Below, one piece after another: positions 41,651 through 50,366 of a stretch of DNA of 64,000 nt. The stretch spans positions 372,001-436,000 of the forward strand of contig NZ_PPTH01000018.1 of NCBI RefSeq assembly GCF_002954225.1, read 5' to 3'. The position numbers and the translations under genes were made by a program. Under the pieces are notes generated by a model. That model searched no databases. It worked only from the letters and a program-made list of their open reading frames with translations, and was not told the origin of the DNA. Origin of the DNA: Arthrobacter ruber (lineage in GTDB: Bacteria; Actinomycetota; Actinomycetes; Actinomycetales; Micrococcaceae). How positions within the stretch are numbered: position 1 is the first letter of the stretch; every line of letters starts with the position of its first letter.

Positions 41651-43138
41651 ATGTCCGCCAGCTTCAGCACCACGCAGTCCGGCGCCCCCGTCGTCGATGA
41701 CAGCAACTCGTCGGCCCTCGGCCCCGACGGCGCCATCCCGTTGACCGATCACTACCTCATCGAGAAGCTCGCGCAGTTCAACCGGGAGCGCGTCCCCGAG
41801 CGTGTGGTCCACGCCAAGGGCGGCGGAGCGTTCGGTGTCTTCGAGACCACCGAGGACGTCAGCATGTACACGCGCGCCGCGCTCTTCCAGAAGGGCACGA
41901 CGACGGAGACCCTCCTCCGCTTCTCCTCCGTGGCGGGCGAGCAGGGCTCCCCCGACACATGGCGCGACCCCCGCGGCTTCGCGCTCAAGTTCTACACCTC
42001 CGAGGGCAACTACGATCTCGTGGGCAACAACACCCCGGTGTTCTTCATCCGCGACGGCATCAAGTTCCCGGACTTCATCCACTCGCAGAAGCGCCTGCCC
42101 GGCACCAACCTGCGGGACGCCGACATGCAGTGGGACTTCTGGACCCTCAGCCCCGAGTCGGCCCACCAGGTGACCTGGCTCATGGGTGACCGCGGCCTGC
42201 CGAACTCGTGGCGCACCATGAACGGCTACGGCTCGCACACCTATATGTGGATCAACGAGTCCGACGAGAAGTTCTGGGTGAAGTACCACTTCAAGTCCAA
42301 CCAGGGCCACGAGGTGCTGACGGTCGACGAGGCCGAGTCGCTCGCGGGCTCGGACGCCGACCACCACCTGCGCGACCTCTCGGAGAACATCGCCAGGGGC
42401 AACCACCCGAGCTGGGACCTGAAGGTCCAGATCATGCCCTACGACGACGCCAAGACGTATCGATTCAACCCGTTCGACCTCACGAAGGTGTGGCCGCAGG
42501 GTGACTACCCGCTGATTCCAGTCGGCCGGCTCACGCTGAACCGCAACCCGGAGAACTACTTCGCGCAGATCGAGCAGGCCACGTTCGCGCCGTCGAACTT
42601 CGTGCCGGGCATCGCCGCCAGCCCCGACCGCATGCTGCAGGCACGCATCTTCTCCTACGCGGACGCACACCGCTACCGCGTGGGCACCAACCATGCACAG
42701 CTGCCCGTGAACATGCCGAAGAACGAGGTGCGCAACTACTCCAAGGACGGCGCGGCGCGCTACCACTTCAACGCGGCGTCCACACCCGTGTACGCCCCGA
42801 ACTCCGTCGGCGGCCCCGCCGCGGATCCCGCCCGGTACGGCGCGCACGGCGGCTGGGAGAACGACGGCGACCTCGTCCGCGCGGCCCATTCGCTGCATAC
42901 CGAGGACGACGACTTCGGCCAGGCCGGGACGCTGTACCGCGAGGTGTTCGACGACGCGCAGCGTGCACGCTTCCTCGAGACCATCACGGGCGCCGTCGGC
43001 GGTGTGCAGAGCGACGAGATCCGCGCGCGGGCCATCCAGTACTGGGCGAACGTCGATGCCGAGCTCGGCGCGAAGCTGGCCGCGAACCTCGGCCGCGGCA
43101 TCGCGCCCGCCACGGAGTCCGAGGCCGCGCTCTACTAG
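41651..43138 (+). CDS. katA: Heme catalase (clade 3 small-subunit type)
   Basis: 495 residues. Catalytic His54 lies in [16 protein letters not shown], with the Asn in [16 protein letters not shown] and the heme Tyr in [28 protein letters not shown] and [16 protein letters not shown] also match. The ~490-residue length marks the small-subunit class that binds NADPH. It breaks down hydrogen peroxide in the cytosol. ATG at 41651 follows AGGAG. It is co-transcribed with furA and ends at a terminator. Confidence 0.96.
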   Translation: MSASFSTTQSGAPVVDDSNSSALGPDGAIPLTDHYLIEKLAQFNRERVPERVVHAKGGGAFGVFETTEDVSMYTRAALFQKGTTTETLLRFSSVAGEQGSPDTWRDPRGFALKFYTSEGNYDLVGNNTPVFFIRDGIKFPDFIHSQKRLPGTNLRDADMQWDFWTLSPESAHQVTWLMGDRGLPNSWRTMNGYGSHTYMWINESDEKFWVKYHFKSNQGHEVLTVDEAESLAGSDADHHLRDLSENIARGNHPSWDLKVQIMPYDDAKTYRFNPFDLTKVWPQGDYPLIPVGRLTLNRNPENYFAQIEQATFAPSNFVPGIAASPDRMLQARIFSYADAHRYRVGTNHAQLPVNMPKNEVRNYSKDGAARYHFNAASTPVYAPNSVGGPAADPARYGAHGGWENDGDLVRAAHSLHTEDDDFGQAGTLYREVFDDAQRARFLETITGAVGGVQSDEIRARAIQYWANVDAELGAKLAANLGRGIAPATESEAALY

Positions 43139-43164
43139 AGCGGCCCGGGTCACCGGTGCACACG

Positions 43165-43194
43165 GGAAGGGCGGACCCGCGGGTCCGCCCTTCC
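43165..43194. terminator. Terminator after katA
   Basis: GGAAGGGCGGACCC, short loop, GGGTCCGCCCTTCC; 26 bp after the katA stop and before the convergent AraC-type gene. Confidence 0.85.
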
Positions 43195-43211
43195 TGCGTC
43201 CGGCGGCGGGA

Positions 43212-44087
43212 TCAGCCGCGCTCGACGGCGATCCAGAGCGCACCCCTGCCGGCCTCGCCGTCGTCGGACGTCTCCGTGACGGCGAGGATCTCGGGGGCCG
43301 GCACCACGCGGTACGGGTTGGACGGGAACCACTCTCCGAAGGCGTCGGCCCAGGCCTGCTGCAACGCAGCGTGGAACCCGGATTCCGCCTCGATCTCGAA
43401 CACCACCCAGGTGTGTCCGGGGACCTCGACCACGTCGAGGTCCCCGGGCAGGTCCGCCGCCGACCGGCGGGTCGCGACCCCGTACAGGTAGTGGAACTCG
43501 CTGCCGTCGGCCCGGTCCTCGGTGAAGTCGCTCGACGCCGAGAACGGCCCGCCGGGTTCTGGCATGTCGCCGAGCCCCGCGAGCCGGTCGGCGAGCGACG
43601 GCGGCAGTGCCCGGTGGAAGGCGATCATGGCCGGGTTGGGGCCTCGGTACACCAGGGGGATCCTCGTCCCGGCGCCGACGAGGCGGAACGGGTCGAGTGC
43701 GGTGACGCGGTGGCGCATGAGTGTGCTCCCTTCGATGGGATGGAACCGCAGGCGGGGCTGCGAGCGGAGAGTGGCTCCGGGCTGCCGTGCCTGCTCCGGG
43801 GTCAGCCCGTGCACCGCGGTGAACGCGCGCCGGAAGCCGTCCACGGATCCGTAGGCGTAGCGCAGGGCCACCTCCTCGAGCGGCAAACCGCCGAGCACGT
43901 CGGCCGCCGCTACGCTCATCCGGCGGCGACGGATGTACTCCGATACCGGCATGCCCGCGAGCACGGAGAACACCCGGCGGAAGTGGTACTCCGAGGTGAG
44001 CGTGAGCCGTGCGAGTTCGACGACGTCGACCTGCTGGGTCAGTTGCTCGTCGATGAGGGCGATGGCCTCGTTCCAGCGGGTGAGCAT
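43212..44087 (-). CDS. AraC-family regulator with GyrI-like effector domain
   Basis: 291 residues from ATG at 44087, after AAGGGGCAGG. Two N-terminal AraC HTH motifs (VDVVELARLTLTSEYHFRRV, then LPLEEVALRYAYGSVDGFRR) are followed by a GyrI-like small-molecule domain from about 125: VTALDPFRLVGAGTRIPL, DGSEFHYLYGVATRR, VVEVPGHTWVVFEIE, SNPYRVVPAPEILAV. This is the Rob/SoxS-with-effector layout. The ligand is unknown. Single gene facing katA. Confidence 0.9.
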   Translation of the reverse strand: MLTRWNEAIALIDEQLTQQVDVVELARLTLTSEYHFRRVFSVLAGMPVSEYIRRRRMSVAAADVLGGLPLEEVALRYAYGSVDGFRRAFTAVHGLTPEQARQPGATLRSQPRLRFHPIEGSTLMRHRVTALDPFRLVGAGTRIPLVYRGPNPAMIAFHRALPPSLADRLAGLGDMPEPGGPFSASSDFTEDRADGSEFHYLYGVATRRSAADLPGDLDVVEVPGHTWVVFEIEAESGFHAALQQAWADAFGEWFPSNPYRVVPAPEILAVTETSDDGEAGRGALWIAVERG

Positions 44088-44276
44088 CCTGCCCCTTCCT
44101 GTTCTCCGGATGTCCCCAGCGTAGGAGGCCCCGGCCGGTTCCCGCCCGACGATCCGTGCCCGATCCGTCCGACGACCGTCACGGTCCCTGCCCTCGGTTG
44201 GGGAACGGTGCCCGGCAGTGCGAGACTGCACACGGGAGCGCCGACACGGGTGGGCGCTGATCAAGGGGGCACCACC

Positions 44277-44648
44277 GTGGATGACTTCACACTCCTGCAC
44301 GACGCAGGGATCCTGGAGGTCCTCTGGCGGCCGGGCATCAGCATCGGTCCGGCGGAGCTCGACGTCCTCGCGAACACGATCACGCACGTCCCGCGCTGGC
44401 ATTGGGCGCCGATGCTCGTCCACCTCGACCTCATCCGGCACATCACGCCGCCCGCGCGGCAGATGCTCGTCGCCTACCGCCACCTGGGACCCATCGCGCT
44501 GACCGGGAGCGATCCGGTGGACCGGGTCCTCGCGGCCTTCATCGCTCAGTCCCGCAGCCGGACCCGCTACTTCCCCGATACCGAGGACGCCCGGATCTGG
44601 CTCTTCTCCGTGGGTATGTCGGCAGGACTCCAGCCCGCGCCCTCGTGA
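44277..44648 (+). CDS. SpoIIAA/STAS-like small protein, paralogue 2
   Basis: 123 residues from GTG at 44277, after AAGGGGG. The layout matches the proteins at 13209 and 49422: DAGILEVLWRPGISIGPAEL, HWAPMLVHLDLIRHITPPAR, LGPIALTGSDPVDRVLAAFI, RYFPDTEDARIWLFSV. No export signal and no kinase or anti-sigma partner beside it. Function unknown. Its 3' end lies 2 bp from the convergent importer operon. Confidence 0.75.
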   Translation: MDDFTLLHDAGILEVLWRPGISIGPAELDVLANTITHVPRWHWAPMLVHLDLIRHITPPARQMLVAYRHLGPIALTGSDPVDRVLAAFIAQSRSRTRYFPDTEDARIWLFSVGMSAGLQPAPS

Positions 44649-44650
44649 GG

Positions 44651-45658
44651 TCAGGGCCTGGTGATGAAGCCGTTGTCCACCATGAAGTCGAAGGCGACGT
44701 CGGCGGGCTCCTCGCCCTCGACGTCGACCTGCAGGTTCATGCGGCGCAGCGCCTCGTCCGTGAGGACCGGCGCGATCGAGCCCATCACCTCCTGGAGTTC
44801 CGGGAACTCCTCGAGCGTCTCCCCGAAGTACACGGGGGCGGCGTTGTAGGCGGGGAAGAACCCGCGATCGTCCTCGAGGAGGGTCAGCCCCAGGGCATCG
44901 ATGCGTCCATCGGTCGCGAAGACCTCGCCGAAGTTGCACGCCCCGGTGTCGGTGGCCCCGTAGATGGCCCCGGTGTCGTAGATGCCGATGTTGCCGTCGG
45001 GCACGCCCGTCGGCGCGCCGCGTTCGAGCCCGTAATGCTCCAGCATGGGCGTCATGCCGTCGGCGCGTGAATTGAACTCCGCCTCCACGCAGAACGTCCT
45101 CTGCTCGGGCGGCAGCTGCGCCAGTCCCGACATGGTGGTGATGCCGCCGAGCTCCGGGATCGCCTCGGTCCGCACGGCCATGGCGTACGTGTTGTTCAGC
45201 GGCGCCGGTTCGCCCCAGACGAGGCCGTTGGGTACGTCGGCATCGCGCACCGCCGTCCACTGCTCCCGCTGGTCCGGGATACCCGCTTCCTTCCCCAGGA
45301 ACGCGAGCCACGCCGTGCCGGTGTACTCCCACGTCAGGTCGGCCTCGCCCGAGAGGACGAGGTCGCGGGCAGGCTGTGAGCCCGGCGCGTTGGTCAGATC
45401 GGTGACCTCGAAGCCGGCGGCCTGGGCGGCCAGGACGGAGATCTTCCCGAGGATCAGCTGCTCCGAGAAGTTCTTGGAGGTCACGGTGAGCGGGGCGCCG
45501 TCCACGCCGTCGATCGGCTGGATGGAGCCAGGGCCGGCGTCCGGCACGTAGGACGTGGCGGGTTGCAGGCCGCACCCGGCCAGGAGAAGACCGGCGACGG
45601 CAGCGCCGACCAGGGCGGCCGCGCGGCGCGGACGGCATCCGGTGCGGACGGGCCTCAC
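44651..45658 (-). CDS. Glycine betaine/osmoprotectant-binding lipoprotein (OpuCC/ProX type)
   Basis: 335 residues with a lipobox (GAAVAGLLLAGC). The OpuAC domain includes LTVTSKNFSEQLILGKISVL, LVLSGEADLTWEYTGTAWLA, NTYAMAVRTEAIPELGG, CVEAEFNSRADGMTPMLEHY, TDTGACNFGEVFATDGRIDA. It captures a quaternary-amine solute outside the membrane for the adjacent ABC transporter. Its GTG start overlaps the permease stop by 4 bases. It is the last gene of the four-gene operon. Confidence 0.92.
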   Translation of the reverse strand: MRPVRTGCRPRRAAALVGAAVAGLLLAGCGLQPATSYVPDAGPGSIQPIDGVDGAPLTVTSKNFSEQLILGKISVLAAQAAGFEVTDLTNAPGSQPARDLVLSGEADLTWEYTGTAWLAFLGKEAGIPDQREQWTAVRDADVPNGLVWGEPAPLNNTYAMAVRTEAIPELGGITTMSGLAQLPPEQRTFCVEAEFNSRADGMTPMLEHYGLERGAPTGVPDGNIGIYDTGAIYGATDTGACNFGEVFATDGRIDALGLTLLEDDRGFFPAYNAAPVYFGETLEEFPELQEVMGSIAPVLTDEALRRMNLQVDVEGEEPADVAFDFMVDNGFITRP

Positions 45659-46488
45659 GCGAGCCCCTTGGGCCGGGCCAGGAGTTCGACCACGCGGCCC
45701 ACCCAGTCCACGAGCAGGGCCAGGAGCGCGACGATCACGGCGCCCGCGATGAGGACGCGGGACAGATTGAGGTTCACCCCGGTGGTGATGAGGATGCCCA
45801 GCCCACCGCCGTTGATGAACGTCGAGAGGGCCGCGGTTCCGACGAGCAGGACCAGCGCGGTGCGGATCCCGGCGAGCATGATGGGCACCGCCAGCGGGAG
45901 CTCCACGCGCAGGAGGACCGCTGCGGCGCTCATGCCCATCCCCCGTCCGGCCTCGACGAGACGGGGATCGACCTGGCCGATCCCCACCATGGTGTTCCGG
46001 AGGACCGGCAGGAGCGCGTAGACCACGAGTGCCACCACGGCCGTGCGGAAGCCGAAGCCGAGCCAGGCGGCGAGCAGGACGACGAGCCCGATCGCGGGCG
46101 CCGACTGCCCCAGGTTCACGACGGCGAGCACGGGCCCGGCGACCCGCCGGAACGGCCGGCGGGTGAGGAGGATGCCGAGCGGCACGGCGACCACCAGTAC
46201 GATCGCCGCAGCCAGCAGTGTCAGCGCCAGGTGCTCGCCCGTGTAGACGAGCAGTGAGGCGGGGTTGAGGGTGATCTGCTCCGTGGCCGTCAGCTCGGCC
46301 GAGAGGAGCCAGGCGGCCAGCACGAGGCCGGCCAGGATGATGCCTGCGAGTTGCCGGAGCAGCGGGAGCCAGCTGCGATCGCGACTGACGAGCGTATCGG
46401 CCGTTCCGCCGGGCAGGGCATCAGTGCCGGCCGACGCCGTCGGGCCTTGTGCCGTGCCGGCAGCGACGACGCCCGGTCGCTCACTCAC
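45655..46488 (-). CDS. OpuC-like ABC permease 2
   Basis: 277 residues from GTG at 46488, overlapping the ATPase stop by 8 bases; the longer upstream frame is a shadow of the ATPase gene. After a variable Gly/Ala-rich head come about six helices. The permease loop PVLRNTMVGIGQVDPRLVEA, GRGMGMSAAAVLLRVELPLA matches the BPD_transp_1 EAA motif that docks the ATPase. The protein is longer at the N-terminus than permease 1. Confidence 0.9.
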   Translation of the reverse strand: MSERPGVVAAGTAQGPTASAGTDALPGGTADTLVSRDRSWLPLLRQLAGIILAGLVLAAWLLSAELTATEQITLNPASLLVYTGEHLALTLLAAAIVLVVAVPLGILLTRRPFRRVAGPVLAVVNLGQSAPAIGLVVLLAAWLGFGFRTAVVALVVYALLPVLRNTMVGIGQVDPRLVEAGRGMGMSAAAVLLRVELPLAVPIMLAGIRTALVLLVGTAALSTFINGGGLGILITTGVNLNLSRVLIAGAVIVALLALLVDWVGRVVELLARPKGLA

Positions 46489-47773
46489 CGCCGGCACCCC
46501 TGTCCGCGGACCGCAGGGGCGCCGTCCCGTCGTGCGGTCCGTCGAGCGCGGTGAGCGCTCCGGTGTTGATACCGACGGGCTTGCCCTCGGCGTGGGAGGT
46601 CCGCGCCCGGGCATGGGCCTGGCTCATGGCCACCATGATCGTCTCGACATCCACGACGCCGCGGAAGCTGTCCCGCCCGCCGGTGACGAGCGCCGCCCCG
46701 ACACTCGAGACGAGCATGATGTCCAGGGCGTCGTTCAGGGTGGCGCGCTCGCCGACCACGGGCAGGCGTGGATCCCTGGTGCTGCCGATGCGCTCGAGCC
46801 GCGCGAGCTGACGTCGCGACAGCCACTGAAGCGGCCGGTTGCGGCCGTCGATGATGACGGCGTGGTCGTGGCCCTGCTGGTCGAGGCGCGAGAGGACGTC
46901 GGAGCTGAGGTCGCCCGGCGACGCGGTGACGGCGGATTGCAGCTCGACCTCGTTGACGCGCGTCAGGGTCAGTTGCTTCAGGCCGGCGCCGGCGCCGATG
47001 AAGTTCTCGACGAACTCGTTGGCCGGCTCGGCGAGGATGCGTTCGGGGGTGTCGTACTGCACCAGCTGCGCACCCTCGGTGAAGATGGCGATCCAGTCCC
47101 CGAGCTTGACGGCCTCGTCGAAGTCATGGGTGACGCAGACGATCGTCTTCTGCAGTTCCTTCTGGATGCTGATGAGCTCGTCCTGGAGACGCACCCGGGT
47201 GATGGGGTCCACGGCACCGAAGGGCTCGTCCATGAGCAGCACGGGCGGGTCCGCCGCGAGCGCTCGGGCCACGCCGACGCGCTGCTGCTGCCCGCCGGAG
47301 AGCTCCCGGGGGAACCTGTCGCGGTACTGGGCCGGATCGAGGGAGACGAGTTCCAGGAGTTCGTCCACGCGGGCCGCGACGCGGTCCTTGCTCCAGCCGA
47401 GCATCTTCGGGACGATCGCGATGTTGGTCGCGACGGTCATGTGGGGGAACAGGCCGCCGGCCTGGATGACGTACCCGATCCGTCGCCGCAGGTCGTCGCC
47501 GTTGATCCCGGTGACGTCGTCGCCGTCGAGCACGATGCGGCCCTCGGTGGGCTCGATCAGGCGGTTGATCATCTTCAGGGTGGTGGTCTTGCCGCAGCCC
47601 GAGGGACCCACCAGCATGACGATCTTGCCGGCCGGGATCTCCATCGTGAGGCCGTCCACCGCAGCCTTCGCCTGGCCGGGATACCGCTTGCTGACCTGGT
47701 CGAGCAGGATGCTCGCCCCGGTGATGACGGATGCCGGATCGGTGGATGCCGTGGCGGGGATGTTGTCAGACAC
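46481..47773 (-). CDS. OpuC-like ABC ATPase with CBS domains
   Basis: 430 residues from GTG at 47773. Walker A GPSGCGKTTTLKM, Q-loop YVIQAGGLFPHM, signature ELSGGQQQRVGVARAL, Walker B VLLMDEPFGAVDP and the switch His in CVTHDFDEAVKLGD are all present. Residues ~280-400 are two CBS domains (HDHAVIIDGRNRPLQWLSRR; VVDVETIMVAMS), which in OpuA/OpuC-type importers sense ionic strength or c-di-AMP. It powers osmoprotectant uptake. It overlaps both neighbouring permease genes by 8 bases. Confidence 0.93.
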   Translation of the reverse strand: MSDNIPATASTDPASVITGASILLDQVSKRYPGQAKAAVDGLTMEIPAGKIVMLVGPSGCGKTTTLKMINRLIEPTEGRIVLDGDDVTGINGDDLRRRIGYVIQAGGLFPHMTVATNIAIVPKMLGWSKDRVAARVDELLELVSLDPAQYRDRFPRELSGGQQQRVGVARALAADPPVLLMDEPFGAVDPITRVRLQDELISIQKELQKTIVCVTHDFDEAVKLGDWIAIFTEGAQLVQYDTPERILAEPANEFVENFIGAGAGLKQLTLTRVNEVELQSAVTASPGDLSSDVLSRLDQQGHDHAVIIDGRNRPLQWLSRRQLARLERIGSTRDPRLPVVGERATLNDALDIMLVSSVGAALVTGGRDSFRGVVDVETIMVAMSQAHARARTSHAEGKPVGINTGALTALDGPHDGTAPLRSADRGAGGE

Positions 47774-48407
47774 GGATACCTCGCGGGATCGTGAGCCGGC
47801 CGAGGCCGACGAGGAGGAGATCGAGCACCACGGCAAGGATGATGACCGCGATGATGCCGGTGGCCACCGACTCGAGGGCGTTGGCACCGCCGAGCCGTGC
47901 GAGCCCCGTGAAGATGAACCCGCCGAGGCCCGGCCCGAGGGCGTACGCGGTGATCGCGGCGATGCCCATGACCATCTGCGCCGAGACGCGCACCCCGGCC
48001 AGGATGACCGGCCAGGCCATGGGGAGCTCGACGCGCCGGAAGGTCTGGAAGCGGCTCAGGCCGACGCCGCGCGCCGACTCGATCACCGCGCCGTCGATGC
48101 CGGTCAGGCCGACGACGGCGTTGCGCAGGATCGGCAGCACGGCGAAGAACACCACCACGATCACGGCCGGTGCCACACCGAAGCCGAACAGCGGGATCAG
48201 GAGTCCCACGAGGGCGAAGCCGGGGATGGTCAGGCCGGTTGCGGAGACGCTGTTCGCGACGGCGGTGAGTGCAGGGCTGCGATAGACGAGCGCGGCGATC
48301 ACGACCGCCAGGACGGTGGCAAGGATGAGGCTCTGCACCACGAGGGAGAAGTGCTGCCAGCTGGCGAAGAGGATCTGGCCGAACCTGCTGCTCACGTACT
48401 CGATCAC
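47766..48407 (-). CDS. OpuC-like ABC permease 1
   Basis: 213 residues from GTG at 48407, first gene of the importer operon, preceded by AGGGGGG. Helices include FSLVVQSLILATVLAVVIAA and IPGFALVGLLIPLFGFGVAP, and the EAA loop LPILRNAVVGLTGIDGAVIE, SARGVGLSRFQTFRRVELPM is complete. The size is typical of OpuCB. Confidence 0.92.
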   Translation of the reverse strand: MIEYVSSRFGQILFASWQHFSLVVQSLILATVLAVVIAALVYRSPALTAVANSVSATGLTIPGFALVGLLIPLFGFGVAPAVIVVVFFAVLPILRNAVVGLTGIDGAVIESARGVGLSRFQTFRRVELPMAWPVILAGVRVSAQMVMGIAAITAYALGPGLGGFIFTGLARLGGANALESVATGIIAVIILAVVLDLLLVGLGRLTIPRGIRV

Positions 48408-48714
48408 CGTGCACCCCCCTCGTCGCGGCCGTACCGACTGCCCTGTCACACTCCGGATCGGACCTGGCAGGCCGGACCGTAAGCACACTGATGATCCAAC
48501 GGTACCGGACGGCGGAGACGAATGGGGGACGAAGTCGTCCCGCCTCCCGGGCACGACGACCACGCGCCGACGGAGTCGGGCACGGGCCGCACGACGCATC
48601 GACGTCCGTAACACAGCGCCTTCCGGGCCTTCACTCCGCCGGGTTTCTGTGCTTTCCTTCACATCCACCGGGCCCCCGCCGATCCGCCCGATCCGCCGGT
48701 GATAGCTTGCGGCC
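48408..48714. promoter_or_regulatory. Divergent promoter region, importer operon and yitT-like gene
   Basis: 307 bp without a gene. It must carry both promoters, but no confident -10/-35 pair is called here. Confidence 0.4.
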
Positions 48715-49353
48715 ATGGACACACGAGCACCCCGCGCGGACCCGGACGTCGACGACGGCATCGTCCGGCACTCGGTCCTGGAGGACGTCTTGGGGATGGT
48801 CACGGGTACGTTCACGGTGTCCCTCGGCCTGTTCCTGCTCAAGGCCAGCGGCGCAGTCACCGGTGGGACGGCGGGCCTCGCCCTGCTCCTGAGCTACATG
48901 GGCGGGCTGCCCTTCGGTCTGCTGTTCTTCGCCGTCAACATCCCGTTCTTCGCCCTGGCGGTGTGGAAGAAGGGGTGGGACTTCACGCTGCGCACCATGG
49001 CCGCGGTCGCGCTCGTCGCGGGGCTGTCCGACCTCCGCCCGATCGCCCTCGGCACCCTGACCCTCGATCCGCTCTACGCGGCCCTCGGCGGGAACCTGCT
49101 GGCCGGCGTCGGGCTCCTCATCCTCTTCCGCCACAAGGCGAGCCTCGGGGGCTTCAACATCCTGGCCCTGATCCTGCAGGAGCGGCTCGGCTGGCGTGCG
49201 GGCTACATCCAGATGGCACTCGACACCACCGTGGTCCTCGCCGCCCTCACCGTCGTGGCGCCCGCGAGCGTCCTGCTGTCCGCCGTCGGTGCCGTGGTGC
49301 TGAACCTCGTGGTGGCCCTGAACCACCGGCCCGGTCGCTACCTCGGCGCGTAG
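48715..49353 (+). CDS. YitT-family membrane protein
   Basis: 212 residues with five or six helices: MVTGTFTVSLGLFLLKASGA, VTGGTAGLALLLSYMGGLPF, GLLFFAVNIPFFALAVWKKG, LLAGVGLLILFRHKASLGGF, MALDTTVVLAALTVVAPASV. This is the YitT/DUF161 pattern, here without the C-terminal DUF2179 domain. Role unknown. ATG at 48715. It diverges from the importer operon. Confidence 0.85.
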   Translation: MDTRAPRADPDVDDGIVRHSVLEDVLGMVTGTFTVSLGLFLLKASGAVTGGTAGLALLLSYMGGLPFGLLFFAVNIPFFALAVWKKGWDFTLRTMAAVALVAGLSDLRPIALGTLTLDPLYAALGGNLLAGVGLLILFRHKASLGGFNILALILQERLGWRAGYIQMALDTTVVLAALTVVAPASVLLSAVGAVVLNLVVALNHRPGRYLGA

Positions 49354-49421
49354 CGCACGCTCGAAGGGGCTGCTGTTCCCGCCGTGGAGTCACTAGACTC
49401 ACGAAAGGAATGGGGGAAGGT

Positions 49422-49811
49422 ATGGAGGCACCACAGGCACGGTTCTCCCTGCGGCATGAGAAGTCCCTCCTCCAGGTGCACTGGGCGCCGTCGCTCGTGC
49501 TCCACGACTCCGACGGCGAACTGCTGACGGCGCAGATCGTCCGCGCCGTGCCCGGGCGCCGCGTCCACCTCCTGATGTTCCTCAACGGCATGACGGCACT
49601 GAGCCAGGACGCACTGTCCTACTTCGCGCGGCGCGCGCCGCTGTCCGCCGTCGCGCTCGTGGGACCGTCGGTCCTGGACCAGCCGCTGGTCGAGCTGTAC
49701 CTGGAGGTCTACCGGCCCCCGTTCCCGGTGGGCTATTTCGACCACGGGGCAGCGGCACGTGCGTGGCTCGCGTGCCAGCCGCCCCTCGAGGCCCGGGCCC
49801 AGCGGCACTGA
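49422..49811 (+). CDS. SpoIIAA/STAS-like small protein, paralogue 3
   Basis: 129 residues from ATG at 49422, with GGGGGAAGG upstream; ATG at 49410 is in frame but too close to its own AAGGA. Blocks FSLRHEKSLLQVHWAPSLVL, VHLLMFLNGMTALSQDALSY, LSAVALVGPSVLDQPLVELY, GYFDHGAAARAWLACQ align by order and motif with the proteins at 13209 and 44277. Cytosolic, function unknown. Confidence 0.75.
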   Translation: MEAPQARFSLRHEKSLLQVHWAPSLVLHDSDGELLTAQIVRAVPGRRVHLLMFLNGMTALSQDALSYFARRAPLSAVALVGPSVLDQPLVELYLEVYRPPFPVGYFDHGAAARAWLACQPPLEARAQRH

Positions 49812-49895
49812 GGTCCTCGTGCTGCCGCGCCGTGCATGGGATACCCGAAGCGGACGGCATGGACCGAAGCATCACCTGGGCGACAGGAGGAATCC

Positions 49896-50354
49896 GTGGA
49901 GGAATCGATGGCGGGACCGCGTGTCCGGGCTGCGACGTACGTGCTGCGGGGGCAGGGTGCCGCGCGCGAGGTCCTGGTGTTCGACCACGTCCACCATCCC
50001 GAGGCCGGGACGCAGGTACCCGGGGGCGGGGTGGACCCCGGCGAGACGCTCGACGCCGCCGCCCGGCGCGAGGTGCTCGAGGAGACCGGCCTCGTCCTCG
50101 CCGGACCCCTGACCGCGGTCGGCGTCGTGCAGTCGACGGCGGACATCGGCCCCGGTTCCATCACCGTGTTCTTCGCGTCGGAGACGGACGAACCCCGGGC
50201 CTCCTGGGAGCACCGGGTCACCGGCGGCACGGGCGGGACCCCGGAGCCCGGCGCTGACACCGGGCTCCTGTTCCGCTGCTACTTCGTGCCGCTGTCCCTG
50301 GCCGCGGGTGCCAGGGACAACCACCACTTCAGCTGCGTGCACCTGCTGGGATGA
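49896..50354 (+). CDS. NUDIX hydrolase
   Basis: 152 residues from GTG at 49896. The Nudix box is GGGVDPGETLDAAARREVLE, then ETGL, so the catalytic Glu residues are intact. Two starts are almost equal: GTG 49896 behind AGGAGGAATCC and ATG 49908 behind GGAGGAATCG, giving tandem near-identical ribosome sites. These enzymes cleave nucleoside diphosphates linked to another moiety; the exact substrate is unknown. It is convergent with the MMPL gene. Confidence 0.9.
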   Translation: MEESMAGPRVRAATYVLRGQGAAREVLVFDHVHHPEAGTQVPGGGVDPGETLDAAARREVLEETGLVLAGPLTAVGVVQSTADIGPGSITVFFASETDEPRASWEHRVTGGTGGTPEPGADTGLLFRCYFVPLSLAAGARDNHHFSCVHLLG

Positions 50355-50366
50355 TGCCGGTCCACG

